Positions 42,558 to 51,499 of a stretch of DNA of 64,000 nucleotides are shown here, piece after piece (positions within the stretch are counted from its first letter, which is position 1; the number at the start of each line of letters is the position of its first letter). The notes under the pieces were generated by a model that was given only the letters and a program-made list of their open reading frames with translations, was not told the DNA's origin and searched no databases. Both the position numbers and the translations under genes were made by a program. This DNA is from Fusibacter sp963666805 (lineage in GTDB: Bacteria; Bacillota; Clostridia; Peptostreptococcales; Acidaminobacteraceae), in NCBI GenBank assembly GCA_963666805.2, contig CAXXWR010000001.1:1-64000 (forward strand), in the 5' to 3' direction.

Positions 42558-45443
42558 ATGTCAAAAATCCGAATACATGAGTTAGCAAAAGAACTTAACA
42601 CATCGAGCAAGGAACTAGTGGACGTAGCTTCAAAATTGGGAATTGAAGCTAAAAGTCACATGAGTACTTTGGAAGATGCAGAGGTGTCAAAAATTAGGTC
42701 GAGATTTAATCCAAAACCTAGTTCGAGACCAAACAACAGTAATAATACGAATAACAATAGAAACACAGGTAGTAACAATACAAATAGAACATCTAATAGT
42801 AACAATAGTAACTACCAAAACAGAAGCAATGATAGCAGAAGCAATGATAATAGAAGAAGCAATTCTAATTATCAATCTAACAATAGAAATAATACAGGTT
42901 CTAACAATTCTGGTTCGTATAACAAAGAACGTTCGACAACAAGCTCTAATTCAAACTACAATAAAGACCGTTCTAGTTCTAATTACAACAAAGACCGTTC
43001 GAATAATTCAAACGGGACAAATAGTAATTACAGAAACAACACAAGTAGTAACACCAACAGCAGCAACAGTAATTACAAAAAAAATTACAACAATAGAGAC
43101 AATAGTCAAAATTCAAATCGTTCAAGTGCTTCTGGTGATAGCAATTCAAGATCTTATAATAACAATCGTACGAGCAATTACAATAATAGAAATAACAGTA
43201 CGGGGTCTAGTTCTACTAATACGAGAAGTAGCAATACGAGCACTGGCAATCGTTCGGAAGGACGTCCTAGTAACCCAAACTATAAGGGACGTAGCAATAA
43301 CACTTCAGGTGGTTACAACCGTAGCAATAGCAGTTATAACAAAGATAAAGAGGGTGGAAACTCTAATTATCAAAATCGTGGTAAGAAGCCAGCACCGAAA
43401 AAGAAAATTGACTCTACTATCAGTGATATAATTGGTTCTGACATTCAAGAGAAGACACCAAAGCGCAAAAAAGGTAAAAAAGACAAAATTGTTATGACTT
43501 TTGATACTGATAAATTAGCAACAAAAGCAAAGAAAAACATTAAACTTAAAAAAGAAGAACTTGCTGCGCCTTCACAAGGAAGACGTGAGTTTGACTTTGG
43601 GAAAAAGACTAAACAAAAAAGAAACAAATATCAAAAGCAACAAGAAAGAGAAAAACTAGAAAAATTAGAAGAAAAATTACAAAAAGAGGTCATCTTTGTT
43701 CCAGAAGAAATGACTGTAGGTGATTTAGCAGATTTAATTAATAAACCATCAACAGAAGTTATTATGAAATTGATGAGCTTAGGTGTGATGGCAACAATTA
43801 ATCAAGATATTGATTATGATTCTGCTGCTCTTGTAGCTGCTGAATACAACATTACATTGGAACAAGAAGAACCAGAAGAAAAACTTGAAGAAACTTATGA
43901 ACTTGATTTTGAAGATGATCCAAAATCATTATTAAAACGTGCACCAGTGGTTACTGTTATGGGTCATGTTGACCATGGTAAAACGTCACTCTTAGATGCC
44001 ATTAGAAATACAGGTATTGCAGATGGAGAAGCTGGCGGTATTACGCAACACATAGGGGCTTCTGAAATTAATTATAACGGTGAAAAACTTGTTTTCTTAG
44101 ATACACCAGGCCATGAGGCTTTTACATCTTTAAGAGCAAGAGGGGCACAAATTACAGATATAGCAATCTTAGTCGTTGCGGCTGATGATGGTGTTATGCC
44201 TCAAACAATTGAAGCAATCAATCATAGTAAAGCAGCGGGTGTACCTATTATTGTTGCAATTAATAAGATTGATAAACCGAATGCCAATCCAGAACGTGTT
44301 AAACAAGAATTAACAGAATATGGTATTGTCATAGAAGAATGGGGCGGAGATGTTATAGCCGTACCTGTATCTGCTAAAAAAGGTGAAGGTCTTGAAACTT
44401 TACTTGAAATGGTTCTCTTACAAGCTGAAGTCTTAGAACTTAAAGCTAACCCTAATCGTTTAGGAATTGGGACAGTTATAGAAGCTAAGGTCGTTAAAGG
44501 TAGAGGTAGTGTAGCGACAATTATCCTTGAAAAAGGTCAAATGTCTATTGGTGATCCAGTTGTTGCAGGAACCGCATTTGGTAAAGTTAAAGCACTTTAT
44601 AATCATAAGAATAAAAAAGTGAAAAAAATCGGTCCATCTACTTCAGTGGAAATTGATGGTTTATCTGAAATTCCACAAGCAGGTGAAAAAATATATGTAA
44701 CGCCAGATGAAAAAATGGCAAGAGAAATTGCAGAACAAAATGCAATGCACCTTAGAGAAAAATCGCTTAATAAAAATTCAGGTGTTACACTTGAAGACTT
44801 ATTTAACCGTATTCAAGAAGGTGAAATTAAAGACCTTAATATTATCATTAAAGCAGATGTACACGGTTCAATTGAAGCGATTAAGCAATCTCTTCTTAAA
44901 CTGTCTAATGACGAAGTTAGAGTTAACATTATTCACTCTAACGTAGGTGCAATTTCAGAGACAGACGTGACACTTGCTTCAGCTTCTAAAGCCATTATTA
45001 TTGGCTTTAATGTAAGACCAAGTAACAATGTTCAATCACTTGCTGAAGAAGAAAGTGTTGATATTAGAACTTACCGTATCATTTACGATGCTATCAATGA
45101 TGTTGAAGCAGCGATGACAGGGATGCTTGATCCGACATTTAAAGAAGTTGTTCTTGGTAAGATACAAGTTAGAGAAACATTCAAAGTACCGGGTGCAGGT
45201 ATGATTGCGGGTGGCTATGTCTTAAATGGTAAAGTGGTACGTAATGCTCAAGTGAGATTAATCCGTGATGGTATTGTCATTTATGAAGGTAAAATTGCAT
45301 CACTTAGACGTTTTAAAGATGATGTTAAAGAAGTGGCAACTGGGTATGAATGTGGTATAGGTCTTGAAAACTACAATGATCTTCAAGAAAACGATGAAAT
45401 TGAAGCATTCGAAATGGTTGAAGTTGCAAGAACTAAAAAATAG
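42558..45443 (+). CDS. infB: Translation initiation factor IF-2 with Asn/Ser-rich N-terminal region
   Basis: GTPase that places initiator tRNA on the 30S subunit. Residues 1-50 form the usual IF2N helix bundle (IRIHELAKELNTSSKELVDVASKLGIEAKSH). Residues about 51-277 are almost only Asn, Ser, Arg, Tyr, Thr and Gly, with units such as NSNYNKDRSSSNYNKDRS. A charged Lys-rich part and a second IF2N domain (about 390-440) follow. The G domain starts near 466 with VTVMGHVDHGKTS, then DTPGHEAF and NKIDKP; domains II-IV run to the end. Length 961 is long for the family because of the Asn/Ser part. CGGAGGTGA precedes ATG 42558. Confidence 0.98.
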   Translation: MSKIRIHELAKELNTSSKELVDVASKLGIEAKSHMSTLEDAEVSKIRSRFNPKPSSRPNNSNNTNNNRNTGSNNTNRTSNSNNSNYQNRSNDSRSNDNRRSNSNYQSNNRNNTGSNNSGSYNKERSTTSSNSNYNKDRSSSNYNKDRSNNSNGTNSNYRNNTSSNTNSSNSNYKKNYNNRDNSQNSNRSSASGDSNSRSYNNNRTSNYNNRNNSTGSSSTNTRSSNTSTGNRSEGRPSNPNYKGRSNNTSGGYNRSNSSYNKDKEGGNSNYQNRGKKPAPKKKIDSTISDIIGSDIQEKTPKRKKGKKDKIVMTFDTDKLATKAKKNIKLKKEELAAPSQGRREFDFGKKTKQKRNKYQKQQEREKLEKLEEKLQKEVIFVPEEMTVGDLADLINKPSTEVIMKLMSLGVMATINQDIDYDSAALVAAEYNITLEQEEPEEKLEETYELDFEDDPKSLLKRAPVVTVMGHVDHGKTSLLDAIRNTGIADGEAGGITQHIGASEINYNGEKLVFLDTPGHEAFTSLRARGAQITDIAILVVAADDGVMPQTIEAINHSKAAGVPIIVAINKIDKPNANPERVKQELTEYGIVIEEWGGDVIAVPVSAKKGEGLETLLEMVLLQAEVLELKANPNRLGIGTVIEAKVVKGRGSVATIILEKGQMSIGDPVVAGTAFGKVKALYNHKNKKVKKIGPSTSVEIDGLSEIPQAGEKIYVTPDEKMAREIAEQNAMHLREKSLNKNSGVTLEDLFNRIQEGEIKDLNIIIKADVHGSIEAIKQSLLKLSNDEVRVNIIHSNVGAISETDVTLASASKAIIIGFNVRPSNNVQSLAEEESVDIRTYRIIYDAINDVEAAMTGMLDPTFKEVVLGKIQVRETFKVPGAGMIAGGYVLNGKVVRNAQVRLIRDGIVIYEGKIASLRRFKDDVKEVATGYECGIGLENYNDLQENDEIEAFEMVEVARTKK
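42711..43390 (+). repeat. Low-complexity Asn/Ser-coding repeat tract within infB
   Basis: About 680 bases made mainly of AAT/AAC/AGT/AGC/TAC/AGA codons, encoding imperfect tandem units around SNYNKDRS, NNRNN and SNSNYQ. It lies wholly within infB and keeps frame. The purine-rich, near-repetitive DNA also opens a long false frame on the same strand (42676-43431), which I regard as a shadow. Confidence 0.85.
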
Positions 45444-45479
45444 ACAAAACGTATTAGAAAATAGAAAGAAGGTGTATTG

Positions 45480-45899
45480 ATGCCTAAACCAAGAAATAGA
45501 AGAATTTCTGAGGAAATCAAAAAAATAATTGGTAATATCTTATTGTTTGAAATAAAAGATCCTCGTATTTCACGACTTGCTTCTGTGACTTACGTAGAAG
45601 TAACCAATGATTTGAGATATGCATACGTGTATATAAGTTGTTTTGATCCTAATCATAACGTTGATTTAACCATTGATGGTCTCAACAGTGCGAAAGGCTT
45701 TGTGAGAAAAGAAATTGGAAAGGCGCTTCAACTAAGATATACACCAGAACCTATTTTTAAAGTTGATAATTCTATAGAACATGGGATGCATATCAATGAT
45801 ATAATTGGTTCGCTCCATATAAATGAAGAAGCTGAAAAAGCTGAAAATAATGAAGATTTACCCAATACTGACGGTGACGAAGAAAGTGATGAGGTATAA
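45480..45899 (+). CDS. rbfA: Ribosome-binding factor A
   Basis: 30S maturation factor acting on helix 1 of 16S rRNA. The KH-like domain occupies about residues 1-112 (RRISEEIKKIIGNILLFEIKDPRISRLASVTYVEVTNDLRYAYVYIS in part). After it comes an acidic tail (EEAEKAENNEDLPNTDGDEE). I chose ATG 45480, 6 bases after AAGAAGGTG; a TTG directly before it is less likely. Length is 139 residues. nrnA starts one base after the stop. Confidence 0.96.
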   Translation: MPKPRNRRISEEIKKIIGNILLFEIKDPRISRLASVTYVEVTNDLRYAYVYISCFDPNHNVDLTIDGLNSAKGFVRKEIGKALQLRYTPEPIFKVDNSIEHGMHINDIIGSLHINEEAEKAENNEDLPNTDGDEESDEV

Positions 45900-45900
45900 A

Positions 45901-46881
45901 ATGAAAGAACAATTGGAACTATTAAAACAGGTTTTATTAGATCCAACTATCAAAAATGTTCTGATTTTACCTCATATGTCTCCAGATGGTGATACCATTG
46001 GTTCAACCATTGGTTTTGAATATTTAGTAGGTCAATTTGGTAAAGAGGGGTATATCGTCTTAGATGACGATATACCTTCTAATTTATCATTTTTAAAAAG
46101 ACTTGATCGCATTTATTCATCTGAATCGGTTAAATCAGTTGAATTTGATCTAGTGGTTGCAGTAGACTGTGGAGAGCCAAAACTTTATAGTGATAGACAA
46201 TCACTTGTGAAAGATGACTTGCCACTGGTTGTTATAGACCATCACATGACCAATGATTGCTATGGACAGATTAATATTGTAGATGACGCCTATTCATCAA
46301 CGGGTGAATTAATCTACTTTTTATATGACTATTTTGCTAAAGACTTGATTACAGATGTGGCAGAGGCTTTATTTACAGCCATTGTTACAGATACAGGTGG
46401 ATTCAGATATTCTAATACAAGAGCTTATACATTTGAAGTAGCGGCAATACTACGTGCTTATCCTTTTGATTTTAATCGTCTCAATGTTGCTATTTTTCAA
46501 AATAAGCCGATTGAAAAACTCAAGTTACTGAACCGTATTTTTGAAACTTTAACACTTTATTGTGATAATACGTGTGCGGTAGTTAAATTATCACAGGCAC
46601 TTAAAGATGAACTCGCTTATTCCGAATATGATACGGATGGTGTTGTAGAATATGTGAGAGATATTAAAGGCATTGAAATCGTTATTTTCATCAAGGTTTC
46701 AGATCAGGGCGAAAATAAAGTCTCCATGCGGAGTAAAAATGACTTTGATGTATCAAAGATTGCCTTACAGTTTAAAGGCGGAGGTCATAAAAAAGCCGCA
46801 GGCTTTAAAAGCGACCTTCCACAAGATATCCTTGAGACTGAGATAATCAATAAAGTGAAAGAGGCCCTATATGCCAATTAA
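45901..46881 (+). CDS. nrnA: Bifunctional oligoribonuclease/PAP phosphatase NrnA (DHH family)
   Basis: Degrades nano-RNA and dephosphorylates 3'-phosphoadenosine 5'-phosphate. DHH motifs: PHMSPDGDTIGST (His25, Asp29, Asp31), VVAVDCGEP, the DHH triad in VVIDHHMTND, and IVTDTGGFRYSNT. The C-terminal DHHA1 substrate domain has FKGGGHKKAAGF near 295. Length 326. I chose ATG 45901, one base after the rbfA stop; the ribosome binding site is GATGAGGTAT. It overlaps truB by 11 bases. The order rbfA-nrnA-truB-ribF-rpsO is the common firmicute one. Confidence 0.96.
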   Translation: MKEQLELLKQVLLDPTIKNVLILPHMSPDGDTIGSTIGFEYLVGQFGKEGYIVLDDDIPSNLSFLKRLDRIYSSESVKSVEFDLVVAVDCGEPKLYSDRQSLVKDDLPLVVIDHHMTNDCYGQINIVDDAYSSTGELIYFLYDYFAKDLITDVAEALFTAIVTDTGGFRYSNTRAYTFEVAAILRAYPFDFNRLNVAIFQNKPIEKLKLLNRIFETLTLYCDNTCAVVKLSQALKDELAYSEYDTDGVVEYVRDIKGIEIVIFIKVSDQGENKVSMRSKNDFDVSKIALQFKGGGHKKAAGFKSDLPQDILETEIINKVKEALYAN

Positions 46882-47764
46882 TGGACTGCTCATCATCAAC
46901 AAGCCTACAGAGATGACTTCACACGATGTCGTCGCAATACTGAGGCGTAAACTCAATACTAAAAAAATTGGACATACAGGTACACTGGATCCTATGGCAA
47001 CGGGCGTTTTACCTATTTGTATTGGTAGAGCTACTAAACTTGTCGACTACCTTGTTGAAAAGAACAAGACCTATCGCTGTGAATTTGTTTTGGGTAAGGC
47101 AACTGATACTCAAGACATTTGGGGCAGTGTTACAGAAGAATGTGACGTGCCTGTTTTGACTGAAGAAAACATCCTTTCTACCATTAAGTCATTTGAAGGG
47201 CATAGTCAACAAATTCCACCCATGTACAGTGCGATTAAAGTAAATGGTCAAAAACTGGTTGACCTCGCAAGAAAAGGGATAGAAATAGAAAGACAACCAA
47301 GACCCATTGTGATTCATGAGATCAAAGACATTGTTATTCAAGATAGACATATTAGTATGACGGTTTCATGTTCTAAAGGAACCTATATTAGAACCTTGTG
47401 CTATGATATTTCTCGAGCACTAGGAACAGTAGGCTGTATGACTGCACTTGAGAGGACGCTGGTAAGTCCTTATACAATCCAAGAAGCTGTTTCTTTAGAA
47501 GAAATTTCTATTGATAATATTGAAAAGTGGTTAAGACCGATGGATGAAGCCATGGCAAGGTATCCAAGTCTCTACGTCAAAGCGGATTCCGCTCTTTTAA
47601 AAAAAATAGAGAATGGTTGGAAACTCGATTATCAAAAATTGGCAAATCAAATTTTAGAAGATTCCGAAGAAGTCTTCTATAGAATTTATGTCAATGATAT
47701 TTTTTATGGCATTGGTGAAAAAAGTGATGACAAGATACTCATGAAAAAAAGATTAAAAATATAG
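46871..47764 (+). CDS. truB: tRNA pseudouridine(55) synthase TruB
   Basis: Makes pseudouridine 55 in the T-loop of tRNA. The catalytic motif GHTGTLDPMATGVLPI places the nucleophile Asp40. Also seen are KTYRCEFVLGKATDTQD, QIPPMYSAIKVNGQKLVDLARKGIE (short anchor: PPMYSAIKVNGQKL) and CSKGTYIRTLCYDI. Length 297. Start lies 11 bases inside nrnA, so it is probably coupled. ribF follows after 8 bases. Confidence 0.97.
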   Translation: MPINGLLIINKPTEMTSHDVVAILRRKLNTKKIGHTGTLDPMATGVLPICIGRATKLVDYLVEKNKTYRCEFVLGKATDTQDIWGSVTEECDVPVLTEENILSTIKSFEGHSQQIPPMYSAIKVNGQKLVDLARKGIEIERQPRPIVIHEIKDIVIQDRHISMTVSCSKGTYIRTLCYDISRALGTVGCMTALERTLVSPYTIQEAVSLEEISIDNIEKWLRPMDEAMARYPSLYVKADSALLKKIENGWKLDYQKLANQILEDSEEVFYRIYVNDIFYGIGEKSDDKILMKKRLKI

Positions 47765-47772
47765 GTGACAAG

Positions 47773-48726
47773 ATGAAAATTTTTTTTGAAATTGAAGAAA
47801 TTGATGAAAGTGTCAAGCCAAGTGCTGTTGCACTTGGTACTTTTGATGGTTTACACATAGGACATGTTGAAGTGCTGAACCATCTTAAAAAGGTAGCAAA
47901 AGATAAAGGGCTAAAAACGTTTGTATACACATTCTCTAATCATCCTCGAGAAATTTTAACACCCAATAATGTGCCGCCTAAAATTATGGATGTAGATGAA
48001 AAAGTGCAAATTTTCACAAGGTTAGATATTGATTATCTAGCGCTTGTAAAATTTGATCAAGTTCAGTTATCAACTGAACCAGAAGATTTTATCGAGAAAA
48101 TCCTCATAGGAAAATTAAAGATGAAGCATTTAACTGTTGGCTATGATTATCGTTTTGGTAAAAAGGCCAGAGGTGATGTCGAAATGCTCAAAGCTTATGC
48201 TGATAAATATGGTTATACCTATGAAATCATTGAGCCTATTAAAATGGCAGACGTAAGGGTTTCATCTACCTTAATTAGAGAATTGCTGAGTCAAGGAAAT
48301 ATTGAAAAAGCAAATTTCTACTTGGGGAGAGAGCACTTTGTTAAGGGCACTGTGGTAAAAGGTAAGGGATTAGGAAAGCAGCTTAACTTTGCAACCGCTA
48401 ATTTGAGAATTAAGGACAATATTTCTACCATCAAATCAGGCGTTTATATCACTAAAACCATTTGGAAAAACGAAGTTTATCGAAGTGTAACAAATGTAGG
48501 TGCTAACCCTACGTTTAATGAGGTAGGGATTCGATTAGAAACCCATATAGTGGGGATTGATCAACCTCTTTATGGTGAAGAAATAGAAGTTCACTTCCTA
48601 AAACACATCAGAGATGAGCTGAAATTTGATAGTGTTGAAGACTTGCAGCTTGCAATGAAAAGTGATTACCAAATTATGATGGATTATTTTGATGTGCAAG
48701 GCAATGATTCTTTACAAATAGATTAA
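47773..48726 (+). CDS. ribF: Bifunctional riboflavin kinase/FAD synthetase RibF
   Basis: Converts riboflavin to FMN and then FAD. The N-terminal nucleotidyltransferase has ALGTFDGLHIGHVEVL (residues about 16-31) and the conserved VGYDYRFGKKARGDVEML. The C-terminal flavokinase domain starts near 190 with VKGTVVKGKGLGKQLNFATANL. Length 317, as usual. ATAGGTGAC precedes ATG 47773. The rpsO promoter overlaps its last codons. Confidence 0.97.
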   Translation: MKIFFEIEEIDESVKPSAVALGTFDGLHIGHVEVLNHLKKVAKDKGLKTFVYTFSNHPREILTPNNVPPKIMDVDEKVQIFTRLDIDYLALVKFDQVQLSTEPEDFIEKILIGKLKMKHLTVGYDYRFGKKARGDVEMLKAYADKYGYTYEIIEPIKMADVRVSSTLIRELLSQGNIEKANFYLGREHFVKGTVVKGKGLGKQLNFATANLRIKDNISTIKSGVYITKTIWKNEVYRSVTNVGANPTFNEVGIRLETHIVGIDQPLYGEEIEVHFLKHIRDELKFDSVEDLQLAMKSDYQIMMDYFDVQGNDSLQID

Positions 48727-48739
48727 GAGATGTTATACT
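48711..48739 (+). promoter_or_regulatory. SigA promoter of rpsO
   Basis: TTTACA (48711-48716), 17-base spacer, TATACT (48734-48739), overlapping the ribF stop codon. Predicted leader of about 87 bases. This leader (48746-48832) contains CCAACTGCTTTG and CAGCGTTTGG, which could pair imperfectly (CCAA/TTGG and GCT/AGC), a possible S15 autoregulatory fold. I cannot define the fold by eye. Confidence 0.65.
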
Positions 48740-48832
48740 TTAAAAGTTACTGACCAACTGCTTTGTTTTTCGTTTCTCCGACGATTACACAGCGTTTGGC
48801 GAATATAAATAATGATATGGAGGAAAAGTCAA

Positions 48833-49096
48833 ATGACTAAACAACAAAAACAAGAAATTATTGAAAAATTCAAAACACATCCAACAGATACTGGTTCATC
48901 AGAAGTTCAAATTGCTGTATTAACTTACAGAATTAATGAATTAAATGAACATTTAAAAACACACAAAAAAGATCACCATTCAAGAAGAGGTCTTTTAAAA
49001 ATGGTTGGTAAAAGAAGAAGCTTATTAGGCTACTTAAGAGATAACGATCTTGAAAAATACAGAGCTTTAATTGCTGAACTTGGTTTAAGAAAATAG
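48833..49096 (+). CDS. rpsO: 30S ribosomal protein S15
   Basis: Primary 16S rRNA-binding protein of the 30S platform. The 87-residue protein is typical: FKTHPTDTGSSEVQIAVLTYRINELNEHLKTHKKDHHSRRGLL (short anchor: DTGSSEVQIAVLTYRI) and GKRRSLLGYLRDNDLEKYRAL. ATG 48833 follows TATGGAGGAAAAG; an in-frame ATG at 48812 overlaps that site. It is followed by a strong terminator. Confidence 0.99.
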   Translation: MTKQQKQEIIEKFKTHPTDTGSSEVQIAVLTYRINELNEHLKTHKKDHHSRRGLLKMVGKRRSLLGYLRDNDLEKYRALIAELGLRK

Positions 49097-49104
49097 TCAA
49101 TAAT

Positions 49105-49132
49105 AAAGACAGGCAATGCCTGTCTTTTTCTT
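49105..49132 (+). terminator. Rho-independent terminator after rpsO
   Basis: AAAGACAGGC (49105-49114), loop AAT, GCCTGTCTTT (49118-49127), then TTCTTT. Perfect ten-base stem with a T-rich tail. Confidence 0.9.
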
Positions 49133-49145
49133 TGAATAGAAAACC

Positions 49146-49174
49146 TTTCTATTTTCATCAATATTTAGTATAAT
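49146..49174 (+). promoter_or_regulatory. Probable SigA promoter of pnp
   Basis: Perfect TATAAT at 49169-49174 with a weak -35 TTTCTA (49146-49151) at 17 bases. It lies between the rpsO terminator and the pnp leader hairpins, predicting a leader of about 160 bases. A small hairpin GGGGT/ACCCC (49183-49199) falls at the start of the transcript. Confidence 0.55.
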
Positions 49175-49214
49175 AAGTATTAGGGGTATAAAACACCCCA
49201 TAAAAATATTATCG

Positions 49215-49310
49215 TTGAATTTATCTTAACATCCTACTTATTTGAAGTGAGTACTTAAACATTCACAAGTGTTGATAAGTGCTGATTTGAAATAAGTAGG
49301 ATAAATTCAA
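49215..49310 (+). promoter_or_regulatory. Long nested hairpin in the pnp leader
   Basis: TTGAATTTAT (49215-49224) pairs with ATAAATTCAA (49301-49310). After an eight-base bulge CCTACTTATTT (49233-49243) pairs with AAATAAGTAGG (49290-49300). Inside, AGTACTTA (49250-49257) pairs with TAAGTGCT (49276-49283) and AACATT (49258-49263) with AAGTGTT-side bases 49268-49273. The whole gap is thus one long duplex of about 35 pairs upstream of the pnp ribosome binding site. This recalls the RNase III-processed, PNPase-autoregulated pnp leader of E. coli; similarity of mechanism is inference. Confidence 0.75.
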
Positions 49311-49341
49311 ACCGGTAATGTCATATTATTTAGGAGGCATT

Positions 49342-51444
49342 ATGAACAGTGATTTTCAAAGAAACATGAAAACTTTTGAAACAGAAATCGCAGGCAGACC
49401 CTTTAAAGTAGAAGTGGGTAGAGTAGCTAATTTGGCAAATGGTTCTGCGCTTATTTCTTATGGTGAAACAGTGGTACTTATGACAGCTGTTGCATCTAGA
49501 AAACCAAGATTAGGAATTGACTTCTTTCCACTTAGTGTTGAGTTTGAAGAAAAATTATATTCAGTAGGTAAAATCCCAGGTGGATTTTTAAAAAGAGAAG
49601 GACGTCCATCAGAAAAAGCTGTTTTAACAGCAAGAATGATTGATAGACCGATTCGTCCTCTTTTCCCAGATGGCATGAAAAATGATGTTCAAGTGACAGC
49701 AACTGTCATGTCAGTTGATCAAGATTGTACACCTGATACAGTGGCAATGAATGGTGCTTCAATTGCACTTGGTATTTCAGATATTCCTTTTGATGGCCCA
49801 ACAGCTGCAGTTATTGTAGGCTATATTGATGGTGAATATGTAATTAATCCAACAGTTGAGCAAACTGAAAAATCAGAACTTCACTTAGTTGTTTCTGGTA
49901 CAAAAGAAGCCGTTGTTATGGTTGAAGCGGGTGCTAACATATTATCAGAAGAAGTTGTTTTAGGCGCAATTATGCATGGTCATGAAACCATCAAAGAAAT
50001 TTGTGCTTTCATCGAAGGAATTGCAGCTGAAATAGGCAAACCTAAATTTGAAATTCAACTTCCAGAAATTGATGCTGACTTTGATCAAGCTGTATATGAT
50101 TTCTTAGCTGAAAAAATGAATGAAGTGGTAAGAATTCCAGAAAAACATCATCGTAATGAAGCACTTGATATTTTAAAAGACGAAATGATGGTTCACTTCT
50201 TAGAAGACCATCCAGATGATGCAGAATATTTAAAAGATAAATTTAAATCTGTTGAAAAGAAAATTGTAAGACGTATGATTAGTGAAGAAGGCGTTAGACC
50301 AGATGGTAGAACAATTACTGAAATTCGTCCTATTTCTTGTGAAATTGATGTTTTACCAAGAACACATGGTTCAGGTCTTTTCACAAGAGGGTTAACACAA
50401 GCATTATCAATTACAACACTTGGTGCGCTTGGTGAATCTCAACGTATTGATGGTTTAGGTCTTGAAGATTCTAAACGTTATATGCACCATTATAATTTCC
50501 CACCATTCTCAGTAGGAGAAACAGGTATGAATAGAACTAACCGCCGTGCGATTGGTCATGGTGCCTTAGGAGAAAGAGCACTTTTACCAGTTATTCCTTC
50601 TGAATCAGATTTTCCATATACTATCCGTGTTGTATCAGAAGTTGTGACTTGTAATGGTTCAAGTTCACAAGCATCAATTTGCGGTAGTACATTATCTCTT
50701 TTAGATGCGGGTGTACCAATTAAAGATTCAGTTGCAGGGATTGCAATGGGATTAATTCAAGAAAATGATAAAATTTCAATCTTAACTGATATTCAAGGGA
50801 TGGAAGATGCCCTAGGCGATATGGACTTTAAAGTGGCAGGAACTAAAGATGGTATTACTGCACTTCAAATGGATATTAAAGTAGATGGTTTAGATCGTGC
50901 CTTATTAGAAAAAGCACTTGAACAAGCAAGAGTAGGTAGACTTCATATTTTAGGTAAAATGAATGACTTAATCAATGCACCTAAAGCAGAATTATCACCT
51001 TATGCACCTAGAGTTTTCTCTCTTAAGATTAATCCAGATAAAATTAGAGACGTGATTGGACCTGGTGGAAAAGTGATTACACGTATTACTTCTGAATTTA
51101 ATGTTAAAATTGACATTGAAGATGATGGTTCAGTATTAATTACTGCAAATGATGGTATTGGCGGCGAAAAGGCACTTGAAGAAGTTAAAGCCATTACATC
51201 TGATCCTGAAGTAGGTCAAGTCTTTACTGGTAAAGTAACACGTATCCTCAAATTCGGTGCTTTTATAGATTTAGGACATGGAAAAGAAGGTTTATGCCAT
51301 ATTTCAAAACTAGATACTAAACGCGTTGGTAAAGTGGAAGATGTCGTTAATATTGGTGATGAAGTGGTTGTTAAAATCATTGAAATTGATGACCAAGGTA
51401 GAATTAACCTTTCTAGAAAAGCGATGTTAGGTGAAGACAATTAA
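49342..51444 (+). CDS. pnp: Polyribonucleotide nucleotidyltransferase (PNPase)
   Basis: 3'-5' phosphorolytic exoribonuclease of RNA decay. Two RNase PH domains (about 10-140 and 315-540), an all-helical linker between them, then KH (about 555-610, RDVIGPGGKVITRITSEFNVKIDIEDDG in short: VIGPGGKVITRIT) and S1 (about 620-690, GQVFTGKVTRILKFGAFIDL). The conserved GERALLPVIP-like GHGALGERALLPVIPSESDFPYTIRVVSEV is present (short anchor: GALGERALLPVIP). ATG 49342 follows TAGGAGGC; an in-frame ATG at 49318 lies before that site. Length 700. Its mRNA leader is highly structured. Confidence 0.98.
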   Translation: MNSDFQRNMKTFETEIAGRPFKVEVGRVANLANGSALISYGETVVLMTAVASRKPRLGIDFFPLSVEFEEKLYSVGKIPGGFLKREGRPSEKAVLTARMIDRPIRPLFPDGMKNDVQVTATVMSVDQDCTPDTVAMNGASIALGISDIPFDGPTAAVIVGYIDGEYVINPTVEQTEKSELHLVVSGTKEAVVMVEAGANILSEEVVLGAIMHGHETIKEICAFIEGIAAEIGKPKFEIQLPEIDADFDQAVYDFLAEKMNEVVRIPEKHHRNEALDILKDEMMVHFLEDHPDDAEYLKDKFKSVEKKIVRRMISEEGVRPDGRTITEIRPISCEIDVLPRTHGSGLFTRGLTQALSITTLGALGESQRIDGLGLEDSKRYMHHYNFPPFSVGETGMNRTNRRAIGHGALGERALLPVIPSESDFPYTIRVVSEVVTCNGSSSQASICGSTLSLLDAGVPIKDSVAGIAMGLIQENDKISILTDIQGMEDALGDMDFKVAGTKDGITALQMDIKVDGLDRALLEKALEQARVGRLHILGKMNDLINAPKAELSPYAPRVFSLKINPDKIRDVIGPGGKVITRITSEFNVKIDIEDDGSVLITANDGIGGEKALEEVKAITSDPEVGQVFTGKVTRILKFGAFIDLGHGKEGLCHISKLDTKRVGKVEDVVNIGDEVVVKIIEIDDQGRINLSRKAMLGEDN

Positions 51445-51451
51445 TAAACTC

Positions 51452-51471
51452 ACAAAGGGGATTCTCTTTGT
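51452..51471 (+). other. Hairpin just after pnp
   Basis: ACAAAGGG (51452-51459), loop GATT, CTCTTTGT (51464-51471) with one G-U pair. It has no T-tract, so it is likely a transcript-protecting hairpin rather than a terminator. The true terminator seems to be the next hairpin. Confidence 0.4.
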
Positions 51472-51499
51472 AGGTCAATAAAAACGAGTTAATAACCTA

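Noticed and set aside
42760..43360. CRISPR-like or satellite repeat
   Set aside because: The near-repeats are codon-level, imperfect and in frame with infB, with no regular spacer pattern.
42676..43431. A 251-codon second open frame on the + strand inside infB
   Set aside because: It is a by-product of the AAT/AAC/AGT-rich repeat tract: its translation is an Ile/Val/Thr-rich low-complexity string with no ribosome binding site, and infB is clearly the coding frame.
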